Source: Modestobacter versicolor
Lineage (GTDB): Bacteria > Actinomycetota > Actinomycetes > Mycobacteriales > Geodermatophilaceae
Direction of reading: 5' to 3'
NCBI RefSeq assembly: GCF_014195485.1
Contig: NZ_JACIBU010000001.1
Span: 558,001 to 622,000 of the forward strand
DNA: 64,000 bases
Shown: positions 55,646 to 63,970 of the stretch, in pieces
Position numbering within the stretch: position 1 is the first letter of the stretch
Layout of the letters: each line of letters starts with the position of its first letter
Translations under genes and position numbers: made by a program
The notes under the pieces: generated by a model
What the model was told of the DNA's origin: nothing
The model's database searches: none
The model's input: the letters and a program-made list of their open reading frames with translations, nothing else

Positions 55646-55659
55646 GGGAACCGTTCTCA
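55646..55659 (-). promoter_or_regulatory. Zur-type operator upstream of aztD copy 1
   Basis: Minus strand TGAGAACGGTTCCC (55659-55646), a Zur-like box of the type TGAAAATGATTTTCA. It shares 12 of 14 bases with the box at 58684-58697 that sits between the two other zinc transcripts. Confidence 0.65.
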
Positions 55660-55673
55660 TTCTCATCAGCGGG

Positions 55674-56582
55674 TCAGCTCAGCCCGGCCACGATGTCCTC
55701 GGTGTTGGCGCGCATCATCTGCAGGTAGCTCTCCGCGCCACCGCCCGGGCCGGTCAGCGACTCGGTGAACAGCGGCACGACCGCCACCTGGACGCCGGCC
55801 TGCTCGGCCAGCACCTGCACGAGCCGGTCCGGCTGCGACGAGTCGGCGAACACCGTGCGGACACCGGCCTCCCGGATCGCCCCGGCCAGGTCCTCGAGGT
55901 CGCTCGCGCTCGGCGAGGCCAGCGTGGTGCCGCTCGGGACGACCGCACCGACGACGGTGAAGCCGAACCGCGCCGCCAGGTAGCCGAAGACGTGGTGGTT
56001 GGTGACCAGGTCCCGGCGCTCGGCCGGGATGAGCTCGAACTGGGCGCCCATCCAGGCGTCGAGATCCTCGACCTCGGCCCGGTAGGTCGCGGTGTCGGCC
56101 GCCAGCCGGTCCAGGTCGACGTCCGGGACGTGCTCGGCGACCGCCTCGGACACCGCGTCGACGACGGCGACCATCTGCTGCGGGTCGGTCCAGAAGTGCG
56201 GGTCCACCCCCGAGGCGTCCTCGGTCGTCCACTCGACCGGGTCGACGGCGTCGCCGGCCTCGACCACCGGCACGCCGTCGTCGCGGGCCGCCTGCACGTG
56301 CACGGCGAGCCCCTCCTCGAGGCCGAGGCCGTTGGCCACCAGCAGGTCCGCGGCCCGCATCCGGGCGGCCTCCTGCGCCGACACCTCGAACGAGTGCGGG
56401 TCGGCGCCGTCGGGCATGAGCACGACCACCTCGGCCTGCCCGCCCACCAGCTCGCCCACCACGTCGCCGAGGACGTTCGTGGTGACCACCACCAGCGGCC
56501 GGTCGTCGGCGGTGGCCCCGCAGCCGGCGAGCGCGCCGGCGGTCAGCAGCAGGGCGGCGGCGGTCCGGGTGAGTGCCCTCAT
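55674..56582 (-). CDS. aztC: Zinc ABC importer binding lipoprotein (AztC/ZnuA type)
   Basis: 302 residues. Lipobox LAGC (LLTAGALAGCGAT). Zinc ligands are expected from PDGADPHSFEVS (His), GVDPHFWTDPQQM (His), TNHHVFGYLAARFGF (His pair) and FADSSQPDRLVQVL (Asp). This is a cluster A-I metal-binding protein. The start overlaps the preceding gene's stop by 4 bases. There is no long His-rich loop, as in AztC rather than ZnuA. Confidence 0.9.
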   Translation of the reverse strand: MRALTRTAAALLLTAGALAGCGATADDRPLVVVTTNVLGDVVGELVGGQAEVVVLMPDGADPHSFEVSAQEAARMRAADLLVANGLGLEEGLAVHVQAARDDGVPVVEAGDAVDPVEWTTEDASGVDPHFWTDPQQMVAVVDAVSEAVAEHVPDVDLDRLAADTATYRAEVEDLDAWMGAQFELIPAERRDLVTNHHVFGYLAARFGFTVVGAVVPSGTTLASPSASDLEDLAGAIREAGVRTVFADSSQPDRLVQVLAEQAGVQVAVVPLFTESLTGPGGGAESYLQMMRANTEDIVAGLS

Positions 56583-57820
56583 CGCCCGGTCTCCGCGAGG
56601 TGGTCCGGGGTGACCGCGGTCGGGAAGGTGCGCGCGAGCCGGGCGCCGTCGGCGTAGTCGACCTCCACCAGCTGGTCCTGGTCCGGCACGTTCAGGTACG
56701 CCCGGTCGGCGTCCACCTGCAGGACGACGTCGGCAACCTGGTCGGGTGCGACCAGCGGCTCGGTGGCGGCCAGGGCGCCGGTGGCCGGTTCCAGCACGAC
56801 CACGCGGCCGCCGGTGTCCAGGCCCACCACCCGGTCCTGCGCGTCGTCGGCGGCGACCGCCTGCGCCCACGGCGTGGCGGTCGGCACCAGCTGCCAGCTG
56901 CGGGCCCGGGTGTCCAGCAGCCACACGCCGTGCTGCCCGGCGGGGGCGGCCAGCACGGGCCGCCCGGCCCGGTTGGCGAGCGAGACCGCCCGGTCCCCGT
57001 CGGCGACGGGCGACGGGTAGGGGATCCGCTCGAGGGTCACCCCCTCGGCGGTCTCGGTGGCGAGCACGGCCCCGTCGGCGCAGGACACGACCACCCCCAC
57101 CCGGGTGGCCGCCCCGCCGCGCGGGTCGGTGCAGGGGGCCTCGGTCCCGGTGGGGTCACCGCCGTCCTCCCGCACCTCGACCGACGCCGGTCCGGTGGCG
57201 ACGACCCGGCTGCCCAGGGGCACCAGCGCGCCGTCGTGCGGTACGCCCGCCGAGGTGGCGACGGTCTCGATCTCGCCCTGGCCGAGGGCCGCGCGGTCGA
57301 GCACCACGCCCGCGCCCGTAGTGGGGGAGAAGAGCGCGGTGAGCGTCTCCGAGGAGGCCGCCCGCACCTCCCCGGACCACGCCAGCGTGCCGACGACGCG
57401 GGCCGGTGCCCGGTAGTAGTGCACGTGGTCGCCGTGGTCCACGGTCCAGGTGCCGGTGTCGACGACGCTGAGCCGGCCGGCCGGGCCCGAGGTGAACAGG
57501 AACCGCCCGTCGCTGGCCACCGCGTCGGTGCGCCCGACCTCGCCCACCGGGGCGGACTCGCCGGTGAGCAGGTCGAGGGCGTGCACCGAGCCCGCCTCGT
57601 CCAGGTGGGTCAGCTGGAGCTGGGGCTCGCCGAGCTCCTCGGCCCCGGCGACGTACCCGTGACCGCCGGTGGGAGCCGGTCCGGCCCCGGTCGTGCCGGC
57701 GGGGGAGTCGGCGGCGGAGTCGGCGGCGCACCCGGTGGCGAGCAGCGCGGTGGCGCAGGCTGCGACCACCGGTGCGGACCAGCGGGTGCGCGGGGCGGGC
57801 GGGGGCAGGGGGCGGGGCAC
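56579..57820 (-). CDS. AztD-like lipoprotein (copy 2)
   Basis: 413 residues. Signal with lipobox LATGC (ACATALLATGCAADS) and beta-propeller blades (QLQLTHLDEAGSVHALDLLTGESAP, GRFLFTSGPAGRLSVVDTGTW, TRSWQLVPTATPW-like) ending RLARTFPTAVTPDHLAETGR. A diverged paralogue of copy 1, whose His/Asp-rich HGDHVHYYRAPAR run (about residue 145) could bind metal. GTG at 57820 with GAGGA upstream. In an operon after the AztB permease. Confidence 0.78.
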   Translation of the reverse strand: MPRPLPPPAPRTRWSAPVVAACATALLATGCAADSAADSPAGTTGAGPAPTGGHGYVAGAEELGEPQLQLTHLDEAGSVHALDLLTGESAPVGEVGRTDAVASDGRFLFTSGPAGRLSVVDTGTWTVDHGDHVHYYRAPARVVGTLAWSGEVRAASSETLTALFSPTTGAGVVLDRAALGQGEIETVATSAGVPHDGALVPLGSRVVATGPASVEVREDGGDPTGTEAPCTDPRGGAATRVGVVVSCADGAVLATETAEGVTLERIPYPSPVADGDRAVSLANRAGRPVLAAPAGQHGVWLLDTRARSWQLVPTATPWAQAVAADDAQDRVVGLDTGGRVVVLEPATGALAATEPLVAPDQVADVVLQVDADRAYLNVPDQDQLVEVDYADGARLARTFPTAVTPDHLAETGR

Positions 57821-57851
57821 GAGGAGCTCCTCGGTTCGGGTCGGGTGGGGT

Positions 57852-58667
57852 TCAGCGGCGGACGACGGCGCGGGCCACGACGGACAGGCCGACCGACCCG
57901 ACGGCGCAGGCTGCGATGGAGGCGCCGCCGGCGGTGCCGGCGTGCCAGGACAGGAGCAGGCCGGCCAGCACCGACAGCGCCCCGAGGAGGGCACCGAGCG
58001 CCATGGTCGAGGGCACCCGCCGGGTCCACTGGCGGGCCGCCGCGGCCGGTGCGAGCAGCAGCGCCACGACCAGCAGCGAGCCCAGCGACTGGTAGGAGGT
58101 GACGACGGCGGCGGTGACGGTCAGCACCATGACGACGTGGGTCGACCGCGGGCGCAGGCCCAGCGTGGCGGCGGTCCGGCGGTCGAACGCCAGGGCCAGG
58201 AACGAGCGGTGGAACAGCGCGCAGACGCCGACCAGCACCACCAGCGCGGTGCCGACGACGAGCAGGTCCGGCGTGCGGATCGCCAGCACGTCGCCGAAGA
58301 GGATCGCGGTGACGTCGGTGGCGAAGGACCGCGAGCGGGAGACGATCACCACCCCGAGCGCCAGCATGCCGACGAACAGCAGCCCGATGGACGTATCGGC
58401 CGACAGCCGGGCCCGGCGGGCGACGACACCGACCCCGACGCTCATCACCCCGGCGCTGACCGCGGCGCCGAGCACGGGTGGCCAGCCGGCGAGGGTGGCC
58501 ACCGCGACCCCGGGGAGCATGCCGTGGGCGAGCGCCTCGCCGAGGAACGCCATCCCGCGGACGACGACCCAGGTGCCCACCACCGCGCACATCGCCGCGG
58601 CGAGGACCCCGCCGAGCAGGGCGCGCTGCATGAAGGGCAGCGTGAACGGGTCGATCAGCCAGGCCAT
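57852..58667 (-). CDS. aztB: Zinc ABC importer permease (AztB/ZnuB type)
   Basis: 271 residues with about eight membrane segments, metal-ABC permease family: FMQRALLGGVLAAAMCAVVGTWVVVRGMAFLGEALAHGMLPG at the N-terminus, SRSRSFATDVTAILFGDVLAI in the middle. First gene of the minus-strand zinc operon. A TACAGT (58681-58676) -10 lies 8 bases before the ATG, giving an almost leaderless transcript. Confidence 0.92.
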   Translation of the reverse strand: MAWLIDPFTLPFMQRALLGGVLAAAMCAVVGTWVVVRGMAFLGEALAHGMLPGVAVATLAGWPPVLGAAVSAGVMSVGVGVVARRARLSADTSIGLLFVGMLALGVVIVSRSRSFATDVTAILFGDVLAIRTPDLLVVGTALVVLVGVCALFHRSFLALAFDRRTAATLGLRPRSTHVVMVLTVTAAVVTSYQSLGSLLVVALLLAPAAAARQWTRRVPSTMALGALLGALSVLAGLLLSWHAGTAGGASIAACAVGSVGLSVVARAVVRR

Positions 58668-58675
58668 GCCGGAGG

Positions 58676-58710
58676 ACTGTACTGGGAACGATTCTCAGTC
58701 TTGCTAGCCT
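58676..58710. promoter_or_regulatory. Bidirectional zinc promoter with Zur-type operator
   Basis: A Zur-type box GGGAACGATTCTCA (58684-58697) lies between two -10 elements: TACAGT on the minus strand (58681-58676) and TAGCCT on the plus strand (58705-58710). Both start codons are 6-8 bases past their -10s, predicting leaderless mRNAs for both aztA and aztB. A bound Zur would block both. Confidence 0.7.
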
Positions 58711-58716
58711 GGTCCG

Positions 58717-59382
58717 GTGCCGGGAGCCGAGGTCGACGTCGTGGGGCTCACCGTCCGGCGCGGCGAGGTGCTGGCCCTGGACGGGGTGTCCGCCCGGCTG
58801 CCGGCCGGCGCGGTGACCGCGCTCGTCGGCGGCAACGGCGCCGGGAAGTCGACGCTGCTCGACGTGCTCGCCGGGGTGCTGGAGCCGACCTCGGGTCGGG
58901 TGGACCGGCCGGCCGGGACGACGGTGGCCTACGTGCCGCAGCGCAGCGCCGTGCCCGACGACCTGCCGGTCACGGTGGGCGACACGCTCGCCATGGGCCG
59001 CTGGCGGGAGCTGGGCCGGTGGCGGCGGCTGCGCGCCACCGACCACGCGCTGGTCGCCGAGTGCGCCGACCGGCTGGGGCTCACCGGCGTGCTCGGGGTG
59101 CCGCTGTCCGCGGTGTCCGGCGGGCAGCGGCAGCGGGCGCTCGTGGCGCAGGGGCTGGTCGCCCGGGCCGGCCTGCTGCTGGTCGACGAGCCGACCGCCG
59201 GGGTGGACGCCGCCACCCAGGCCGTCGTCCTGGCGGCGCTGGCCGAGGAGGCGGCGCGTGGGGCCGTCGTCGTCCACGCGACCCACGAGCGGGCCGCCGT
59301 CGACCGCGCCGACCGGGTGCTGACCCTGGTGGCCGGGCGGGTCGACGGCGACCGGACCACGGCGTCGCTGCCGGCCGGCTGA
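58717..59382 (+). CDS. aztA: Zinc ABC importer ATP-binding protein (AztA/ZnuC type)
   Basis: 221 residues. Walker A GGNGAGKST, AYVPQRSAVPDDLPVTVGDTL, signature AVSGGQRQRALVAQGL and Walker B LLLVDEPTAGVD. Drives the AztB permease. GTG at 58717 fits a leaderless transcript; no ribosome site is visible. Confidence 0.92.
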   Translation: MPGAEVDVVGLTVRRGEVLALDGVSARLPAGAVTALVGGNGAGKSTLLDVLAGVLEPTSGRVDRPAGTTVAYVPQRSAVPDDLPVTVGDTLAMGRWRELGRWRRLRATDHALVAECADRLGLTGVLGVPLSAVSGGQRQRALVAQGLVARAGLLLVDEPTAGVDAATQAVVLAALAEEAARGAVVVHATHERAAVDRADRVLTLVAGRVDGDRTTASLPAG

Positions 59383-59434
59383 CCCCGGGCCGGGAGCGGC
59401 CGGCGGGTGTTCACCCGGTCGTCGCCGGGCCGCC

Positions 59435-59482
59435 TTGTTGCAACGCGTGTGCAACAACTAGCTTCTTGCCACGAGTTCGCAA
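59435..59482 (+). promoter_or_regulatory. Nur-type (nickel) operators flanking the nik promoter
   Basis: Two copies of TTGCAA-N5-TTGCAA-like sequence: TTGCAACGCGTGTGCAA (59438-59454), inside the larger inverted repeat TTGTTGCA/TGCAACAA (59435-59457), and TTGCCACGAGTTCGCAA (59466-59482). A TAGCTT -10 (59459-59464) lies between them. The recalled Streptomyces Nur box is tTGCaa-N5-ttGCAA, which fits repression of nickel uptake. Confidence 0.7.
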
Positions 59483-59522
59483 CAAGGCTGCCCAGGGTGG
59501 GCCGTCGGAACGGAGCCCCTGC

Positions 59523-61145
59523 GTGACCCCGCACCACGCCCGACCCGCTCTGCTCGGGGCCGGCCTGGCCGCCCTCGCCGTGCTCACCGGCTGCACGGCC
59601 CCCGGCTCGGCCGGTGACGACCCGGCCGAGGTGGCGCGGCTGGTGCTGGCCGACGCCTACGAGCCGGAGGCGTTCAACCCGGTCGCCGGCCACGGCGAGA
59701 CCGGCGCCTCCAAGGTCTACGACGGGCTGGTCCGGCTGGCCGGTGGATCCGGGCTGCCCGAGCTGGAGCCCGCGCTGGCCGCAGAGCTGCCCTCGGCCGA
59801 CGCCGCCGGCACGACGTGGACCGTCCCGCTCCGCGAGGGCGTCCGCTTCTCCGACGGCACCACCTTCGGCGCCGAGGACGTGGTGGCCACCTACCGGGCG
59901 GTGCTCGACCCGGTCTTGGCCTCGCCCATCGCCACGAACTACGCGATGGTCGCCGAGGTCACCGCACCCGACCCGCTGACCGTGCAGTTCCGGCTGGCGT
60001 ACCCGTACGCGCCGTTCCCGACCAAGCTGCTGCTCGGCATCGCACCGGCCGAGGCGCTGGCGACCCCCGGCCCGGCCGAGGAGAGCCCGCTCAACACCGA
60101 GCCGGTCGGCACCGGCCCGTACCTGCTCGCCGAGCGGCGCGGTGACCGCACCGTCTACACCGCCAACCCGGGGTACTGGGACGGCGAGCCCGAGGTCGGC
60201 GAGCTCGTCGTCGTGTACGTGCCCGATGACAACACCCGGGCCCAGCGGATGGCCGGGGGTGAGTTCGACGGCACGACGCTGCCCCCGCTGCTGGCCGACA
60301 CCCTGGCCGGCACCGACGGGCTCACGGTGGTGGGCCACCCCAGCGCCGACACCCGCTCGGTCTCGCTGCCGGCCGGCGACCCGGTGACCGGTGACCCGGC
60401 CGTGCGGCTCGCGCTCAACCACGCCGTCGACCGGGACGCCATGGTGGCCTCGATCCTCGGCGGGCACGGCGTCCCCGCGTCCACGCCGGTCCCCGAGGTG
60501 CTCGGCGACGCCTTCGAGCCCGCCGCCACGTTCGACCACGACCCCGACCGGGCCCGGCAGCTGCTCGACGCCGCCGGCTGGGTGCCCGGGCCGGACGGCG
60601 TCCGGGTGCGCGACGGTGTCCGGGCGGAGTTCACGCTGATGTACTTCCCGGAGGAGACGCTGCGCCGCGACCTGGCGCAGGCCTTCGCCTCCGACGCCCT
60701 GGCGGTCGGGGTGGAGGTCGACCTCGAGGCGGTGGACCGGCCGCAGTTCCGCCCGCGGATCCCGGTGGACGCCGGCCTGCTGGGCGGCGGGGACGTCCCC
60801 TACGACCCGGACACCCTGCTGTACGCGGCGCTGCACTCGGTCTACACCCGCGACGGCGTCGGCGGCCCGTTCGACAACCCGAGCGACCACGTCGACCCCG
60901 AGGTGGACGCCGCGCTCGACGCGGGCCGGCGGAGCAGCGACCCGGCGGTCCGGACGGCGGCCTACCGCTCCGTGCAGCGCGAGTTCGTCGCCGACCCGCC
61001 CGCGGTGGTGCTGGTCTTCCTGGAGCACGTCTACGTGGTGCGGGACGGCGGCTGGACCGGCGCCGAGGAGGTGCTCGAGCCGCACTCGCACGGGGTGAGC
61101 TGGGGCCCGTGGTGGAACGTGCGCGAGTGGCGGCGCGCCGGGTGA
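59523..61145 (+). CDS. nikA: Nickel ABC importer substrate-binding lipoprotein
   Basis: 540 residues, SBP_bac_5 family. Lipobox LTGC (ALAVLTGCTAP), EPEAFNPVAGHGETGASKVYDGLV start, EGVRFSDGTTFGAEDVVATYRAV, and late HVYVVRDGGWTGAEEVLEPHSHGVSWGPWWN with His-rich end near the metal site. The whole family also carries peptides, but the Nur-type boxes and following gene order argue for nickel (or nickel-chelate). GTG at 59523 with GGAG 10 bases upstream. Overlaps nikB by 4 bases. Confidence 0.85.
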   Translation: MTPHHARPALLGAGLAALAVLTGCTAPGSAGDDPAEVARLVLADAYEPEAFNPVAGHGETGASKVYDGLVRLAGGSGLPELEPALAAELPSADAAGTTWTVPLREGVRFSDGTTFGAEDVVATYRAVLDPVLASPIATNYAMVAEVTAPDPLTVQFRLAYPYAPFPTKLLLGIAPAEALATPGPAEESPLNTEPVGTGPYLLAERRGDRTVYTANPGYWDGEPEVGELVVVYVPDDNTRAQRMAGGEFDGTTLPPLLADTLAGTDGLTVVGHPSADTRSVSLPAGDPVTGDPAVRLALNHAVDRDAMVASILGGHGVPASTPVPEVLGDAFEPAATFDHDPDRARQLLDAAGWVPGPDGVRVRDGVRAEFTLMYFPEETLRRDLAQAFASDALAVGVEVDLEAVDRPQFRPRIPVDAGLLGGGDVPYDPDTLLYAALHSVYTRDGVGGPFDNPSDHVDPEVDAALDAGRRSSDPAVRTAAYRSVQREFVADPPAVVLVFLEHVYVVRDGGWTGAEEVLEPHSHGVSWGPWWNVREWRRAG

Positions 61146-62176
61146 CGGCCGCGCTGCTGGACGCTCCCGGGGCGCAGCGCCCGGGCGGGCAGCCGTCCTC
61201 GCGCCGGGCGGCCGCGGCCCGGATGGCCGGACGGCGGCTGCTGCACGCGGTGCCCGTCGTGCTGGCCGTGTCGGCCGGGGTGTTCGCGGCGGCGGCGGCC
61301 TCGCCGTTCGACCCGCTGGCCGGGTACCTCGGCGACCGCTACCTCACCGCCAGCCAGGCCACCCAGGACGAGATCGCCGCCCAGCTGGGCACCGACCGGC
61401 CATGGCCGGCGCAGTACCTGGGCTGGCTGGGCGACCTGGTCACCGGTGACCTGGGGACGTCGCGGTCCTTCGGGCAGCCGGTGGCGCAGGTGCTGGCCGA
61501 GCGGCTGCCCTGGACCCTGCTGCTGGTGGCGGTCGCGCTGCTGGCGGCCGTCGTCCTGGCGTTGGTCCTGGGCACCTGGACCGCGGCCCGTCGCGGCGGC
61601 TGGGTCGACCGGCTGGTGACGCCGGGCTGCCTGCTGCTGCAGGGGCTGCCGCCCTTCGTGGTGGCGCTCGGCGGGGTCGCGGTGTTCGGCGTCGCGCTGT
61701 CCTGGCTGCCGGTGGCCGGGCTGACCGACGCGGGCGCGGAGCTCACCGCCGGGCAGGTCGCCCGGCACCTGGTGCTGCCCGCGCTGGTGCTCGCGCTGTC
61801 GCAGCTGCCGTGGCTGCTGCTCAACGTGCGCCAGTCGCTGCTGCGGTCGCTGGGGGAGGACCACGTGGCCGGGGCGCGCTCCCGGGGGCTGGCCGAGCGC
61901 ACCGTCGTCCTGCGGCACGCGCTGCCCACCGCCCTGCTGCCGTTCGCCACCCTGCTGGGTGCCCGGCTGCCCGAGCTGGTGGTCGGTGCCGTGCTGGTCG
62001 AGGAGGTCTTCAGCTGGCCGGGGCTGGCGCAGGCGGTGGTCACCTCGGCCACCGAGCTGGACTTCCCGCTGCTGGCGTTCCTCACCGTGCTCACCACCGT
62101 CGCCGTGCTGGTCGGCTCGCTGGTCGCCGACGTGGCCTACGTGCTGCTCGACCCCCGGGTGGCCGCGGATGGCTGA
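61142..62176 (+). CDS. nikB: Nickel ABC importer permease
   Basis: 344 residues with about six membrane segments and an N-terminal extension of about 35 residues. LGTDRPWPAQYLGWLGDLVTGDLGTSRSFGQPVAQVLAERLPWT, in outline, and the EAA loop EDHVAGARSRGLAERTVVLRHALP are typical of DppB/NikB. GTG at 61142 overlaps the nikA stop (GTGA). The end overlaps nikC by 8 bases. Confidence 0.88.
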   Translation: MTAALLDAPGAQRPGGQPSSRRAAAARMAGRRLLHAVPVVLAVSAGVFAAAAASPFDPLAGYLGDRYLTASQATQDEIAAQLGTDRPWPAQYLGWLGDLVTGDLGTSRSFGQPVAQVLAERLPWTLLLVAVALLAAVVLALVLGTWTAARRGGWVDRLVTPGCLLLQGLPPFVVALGGVAVFGVALSWLPVAGLTDAGAELTAGQVARHLVLPALVLALSQLPWLLLNVRQSLLRSLGEDHVAGARSRGLAERTVVLRHALPTALLPFATLLGARLPELVVGAVLVEEVFSWPGLAQAVVTSATELDFPLLAFLTVLTTVAVLVGSLVADVAYVLLDPRVAADG

Positions 62177-62990
62177 CCGACGGCTCGTGCTGGGGCTGGC
62201 CGTGCTCGCGGTGCTGGCCGCCTACGCCGTCCTGGTGCCGGCGGTGGCCGGGGTCGACGACCGGGTGACCGACTTCGCCGCGGCCCGCCAGGCACCCTCG
62301 GCCGACCACCCGTTCGGCACCGACTCCGCCGGCCGCGACCTGTTCGTCCGCACTGCGGCGGGCCTGCGGGTCTCGCTGCTGATCGCGGCGGTCTGCGCGG
62401 TGCTGTCCACGGTGATCGGTGCGCTGGTCGGGGCGCTGTCCGGGGTCGCCGGCGGCTGGGCCGACCGGCTGGCCATGCGGGTGGTCGACGGGGTGAACGC
62501 GGTACCGCACCTGCTGCTGGGGATCGTGCTGGTGGCGCTGTTCCGCGGCAGCCTGGTCGCGGTCGTCGCCTCGATCGCGCTGACCCACTGGACCCAGGTG
62601 GCCCGCGTCGTCCGGGCCGAGGTGCTGTCGTTGCGCGACCGGCCGCACGTCGACGCCGCGGTGCTGGGCGGGGCCACCCGGTGGCGGGTCGTGCACCGGC
62701 ACCTGCTGCCCGCGGCCCTGCCGCAGGCCCTGGTCGCCGCGGTCCTGCTGCTGCCGCACGCCGTCTGGCACGAGTCGACGCTGAGCTTCCTCGGTCTCGG
62801 CCTGCCGCCGCACCGGGCCAGCCTGGGCACGTTGCTGGAGGAGGCGCGCAGCTCGCTGCTGCTCGGCGGCTGGTGGACGCTGGCCTTCCCCGCGCTCGGC
62901 CTGGTGCTCGCCACCCTCGCGGTGGCGGCGGTCGGCTCGGCGCTGCGTGACCGGGTCGCGCTGCCCCAGCGGGTCGAGGTGCCCCGATGA
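62169..62990 (+). CDS. nikC: Nickel ABC importer permease
   Basis: 273 residues with about six membrane segments. DHPFGTDSAGRDLFVRTAAGLRVSL is the DppC/NikC hallmark. The EAA loop is HVDAAVLGGATRWRVVHRHLLP. Pairs with NikB. Overlaps both nikB (8 bases) and nikD (4 bases). Confidence 0.9.
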   Translation: MADRRLVLGLAVLAVLAAYAVLVPAVAGVDDRVTDFAAARQAPSADHPFGTDSAGRDLFVRTAAGLRVSLLIAAVCAVLSTVIGALVGALSGVAGGWADRLAMRVVDGVNAVPHLLLGIVLVALFRGSLVAVVASIALTHWTQVARVVRAEVLSLRDRPHVDAAVLGGATRWRVVHRHLLPAALPQALVAAVLLLPHAVWHESTLSFLGLGLPPHRASLGTLLEEARSSLLLGGWWTLAFPALGLVLATLAVAAVGSALRDRVALPQRVEVPR

Positions 62991-63970
62991 CCCCGACGCT
63001 CGCGGTGCGCGACCTGACGGTCCGGTTCCCGCTGCGCCCCGCCCGCCGGCGGGCGCCCGGGCCGGTGGTGCACGCGGCGACGGAGGTCTCCTTCGACCTG
63101 CACCCCGGCCGGGTGCTCGCCCTGGTGGGGGAGAGCGGCAGCGGCAAGTCGGTGCTGGCCTCGGCGCTGCTCGGGCTGCTGCCCGCCACCGCGGTGGTCA
63201 CCGGGTCGGCCCTGCTGACCGGCGGTCCGCCGGTGGAGGTGCTCGCCGCGCCCACCCGGGTGCTGGGCACGCAGGTCCGCGGACGGCGGATCGCCCTGGT
63301 GCCGCAGTCGGCGGCCACCTCGCTGACCCCGGTGCGCACCGCCCGCAGCCAGCTCGAGGAGGCGGTGCGCGAGCTGGCACCGGGGGCCGACCCGCGGGCC
63401 CGCGCCGACGCGCTGGCGGAGCGGGCCGGCCTGGACCCGGGCGACCTGGACCGGTTCCCGCACCAGCTCTCCGGGGGCATGGCCCAGCGGGTGGTGGTCG
63501 CGCTGGCGCTGGCAGGCGACCCGGAGGTGGTGCTGGCCGACGAGCCGACCGCCGGGCTGGACCGGCCGCTGGTGGACCGGACCCTGGCGCTGCTGCGCGA
63601 GGTGGCCGACGCCGGCTGCGCGGTGCTCCTGATCACCCACGACCTGGGCGCGCTGCTGCGCACGCCGGGGGCGGCCGACGACCTCGCGGTCATGTACGCC
63701 GGCCGGCTGCTGGAGACCGGCCCGGCCCGCGCGGTGCTCGACGAGCCGGCGCACGACTACACCCGGGACCTGCTGGGCGCGCTGCCCGCCGGTGGTCTGG
63801 TGCCCATCCCGGGCGCACCGCCGGAGCTCACCGACCCGCCGGACGGGTGCGCGTACCACCGGCGCCGTCCGGACGCCGGGGCCTGCGACGGCGGCAGGCT
63901 GCACGCCGCCGGCAGCCGGTCGGCGCGCTGCCGCCCGCTCCCGGCCCTGGTCGGGGTGCGGCCGTGCTGA
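62987..63970 (+). CDS. nikD: Nickel ABC importer ATP-binding protein
   Basis: 327 residues. Walker A GESGSGKSV, LVPQSAATSLTPVRT, signature QLSGGMAQRVVVALALA, Walker B VVLADEPTAGLD. The C-terminal oligopeptide/nickel-type domain, ending CAYHRRRPDAGACDGG with three Cys, follows (a Cys-containing loop common in this family). Overlaps the next start (GTG 63964) by 7 bases. Confidence 0.9.
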   Translation: MTPTLAVRDLTVRFPLRPARRRAPGPVVHAATEVSFDLHPGRVLALVGESGSGKSVLASALLGLLPATAVVTGSALLTGGPPVEVLAAPTRVLGTQVRGRRIALVPQSAATSLTPVRTARSQLEEAVRELAPGADPRARADALAERAGLDPGDLDRFPHQLSGGMAQRVVVALALAGDPEVVLADEPTAGLDRPLVDRTLALLREVADAGCAVLLITHDLGALLRTPGAADDLAVMYAGRLLETGPARAVLDEPAHDYTRDLLGALPAGGLVPIPGAPPELTDPPDGCAYHRRRPDAGACDGGRLHAAGSRSARCRPLPALVGVRPC

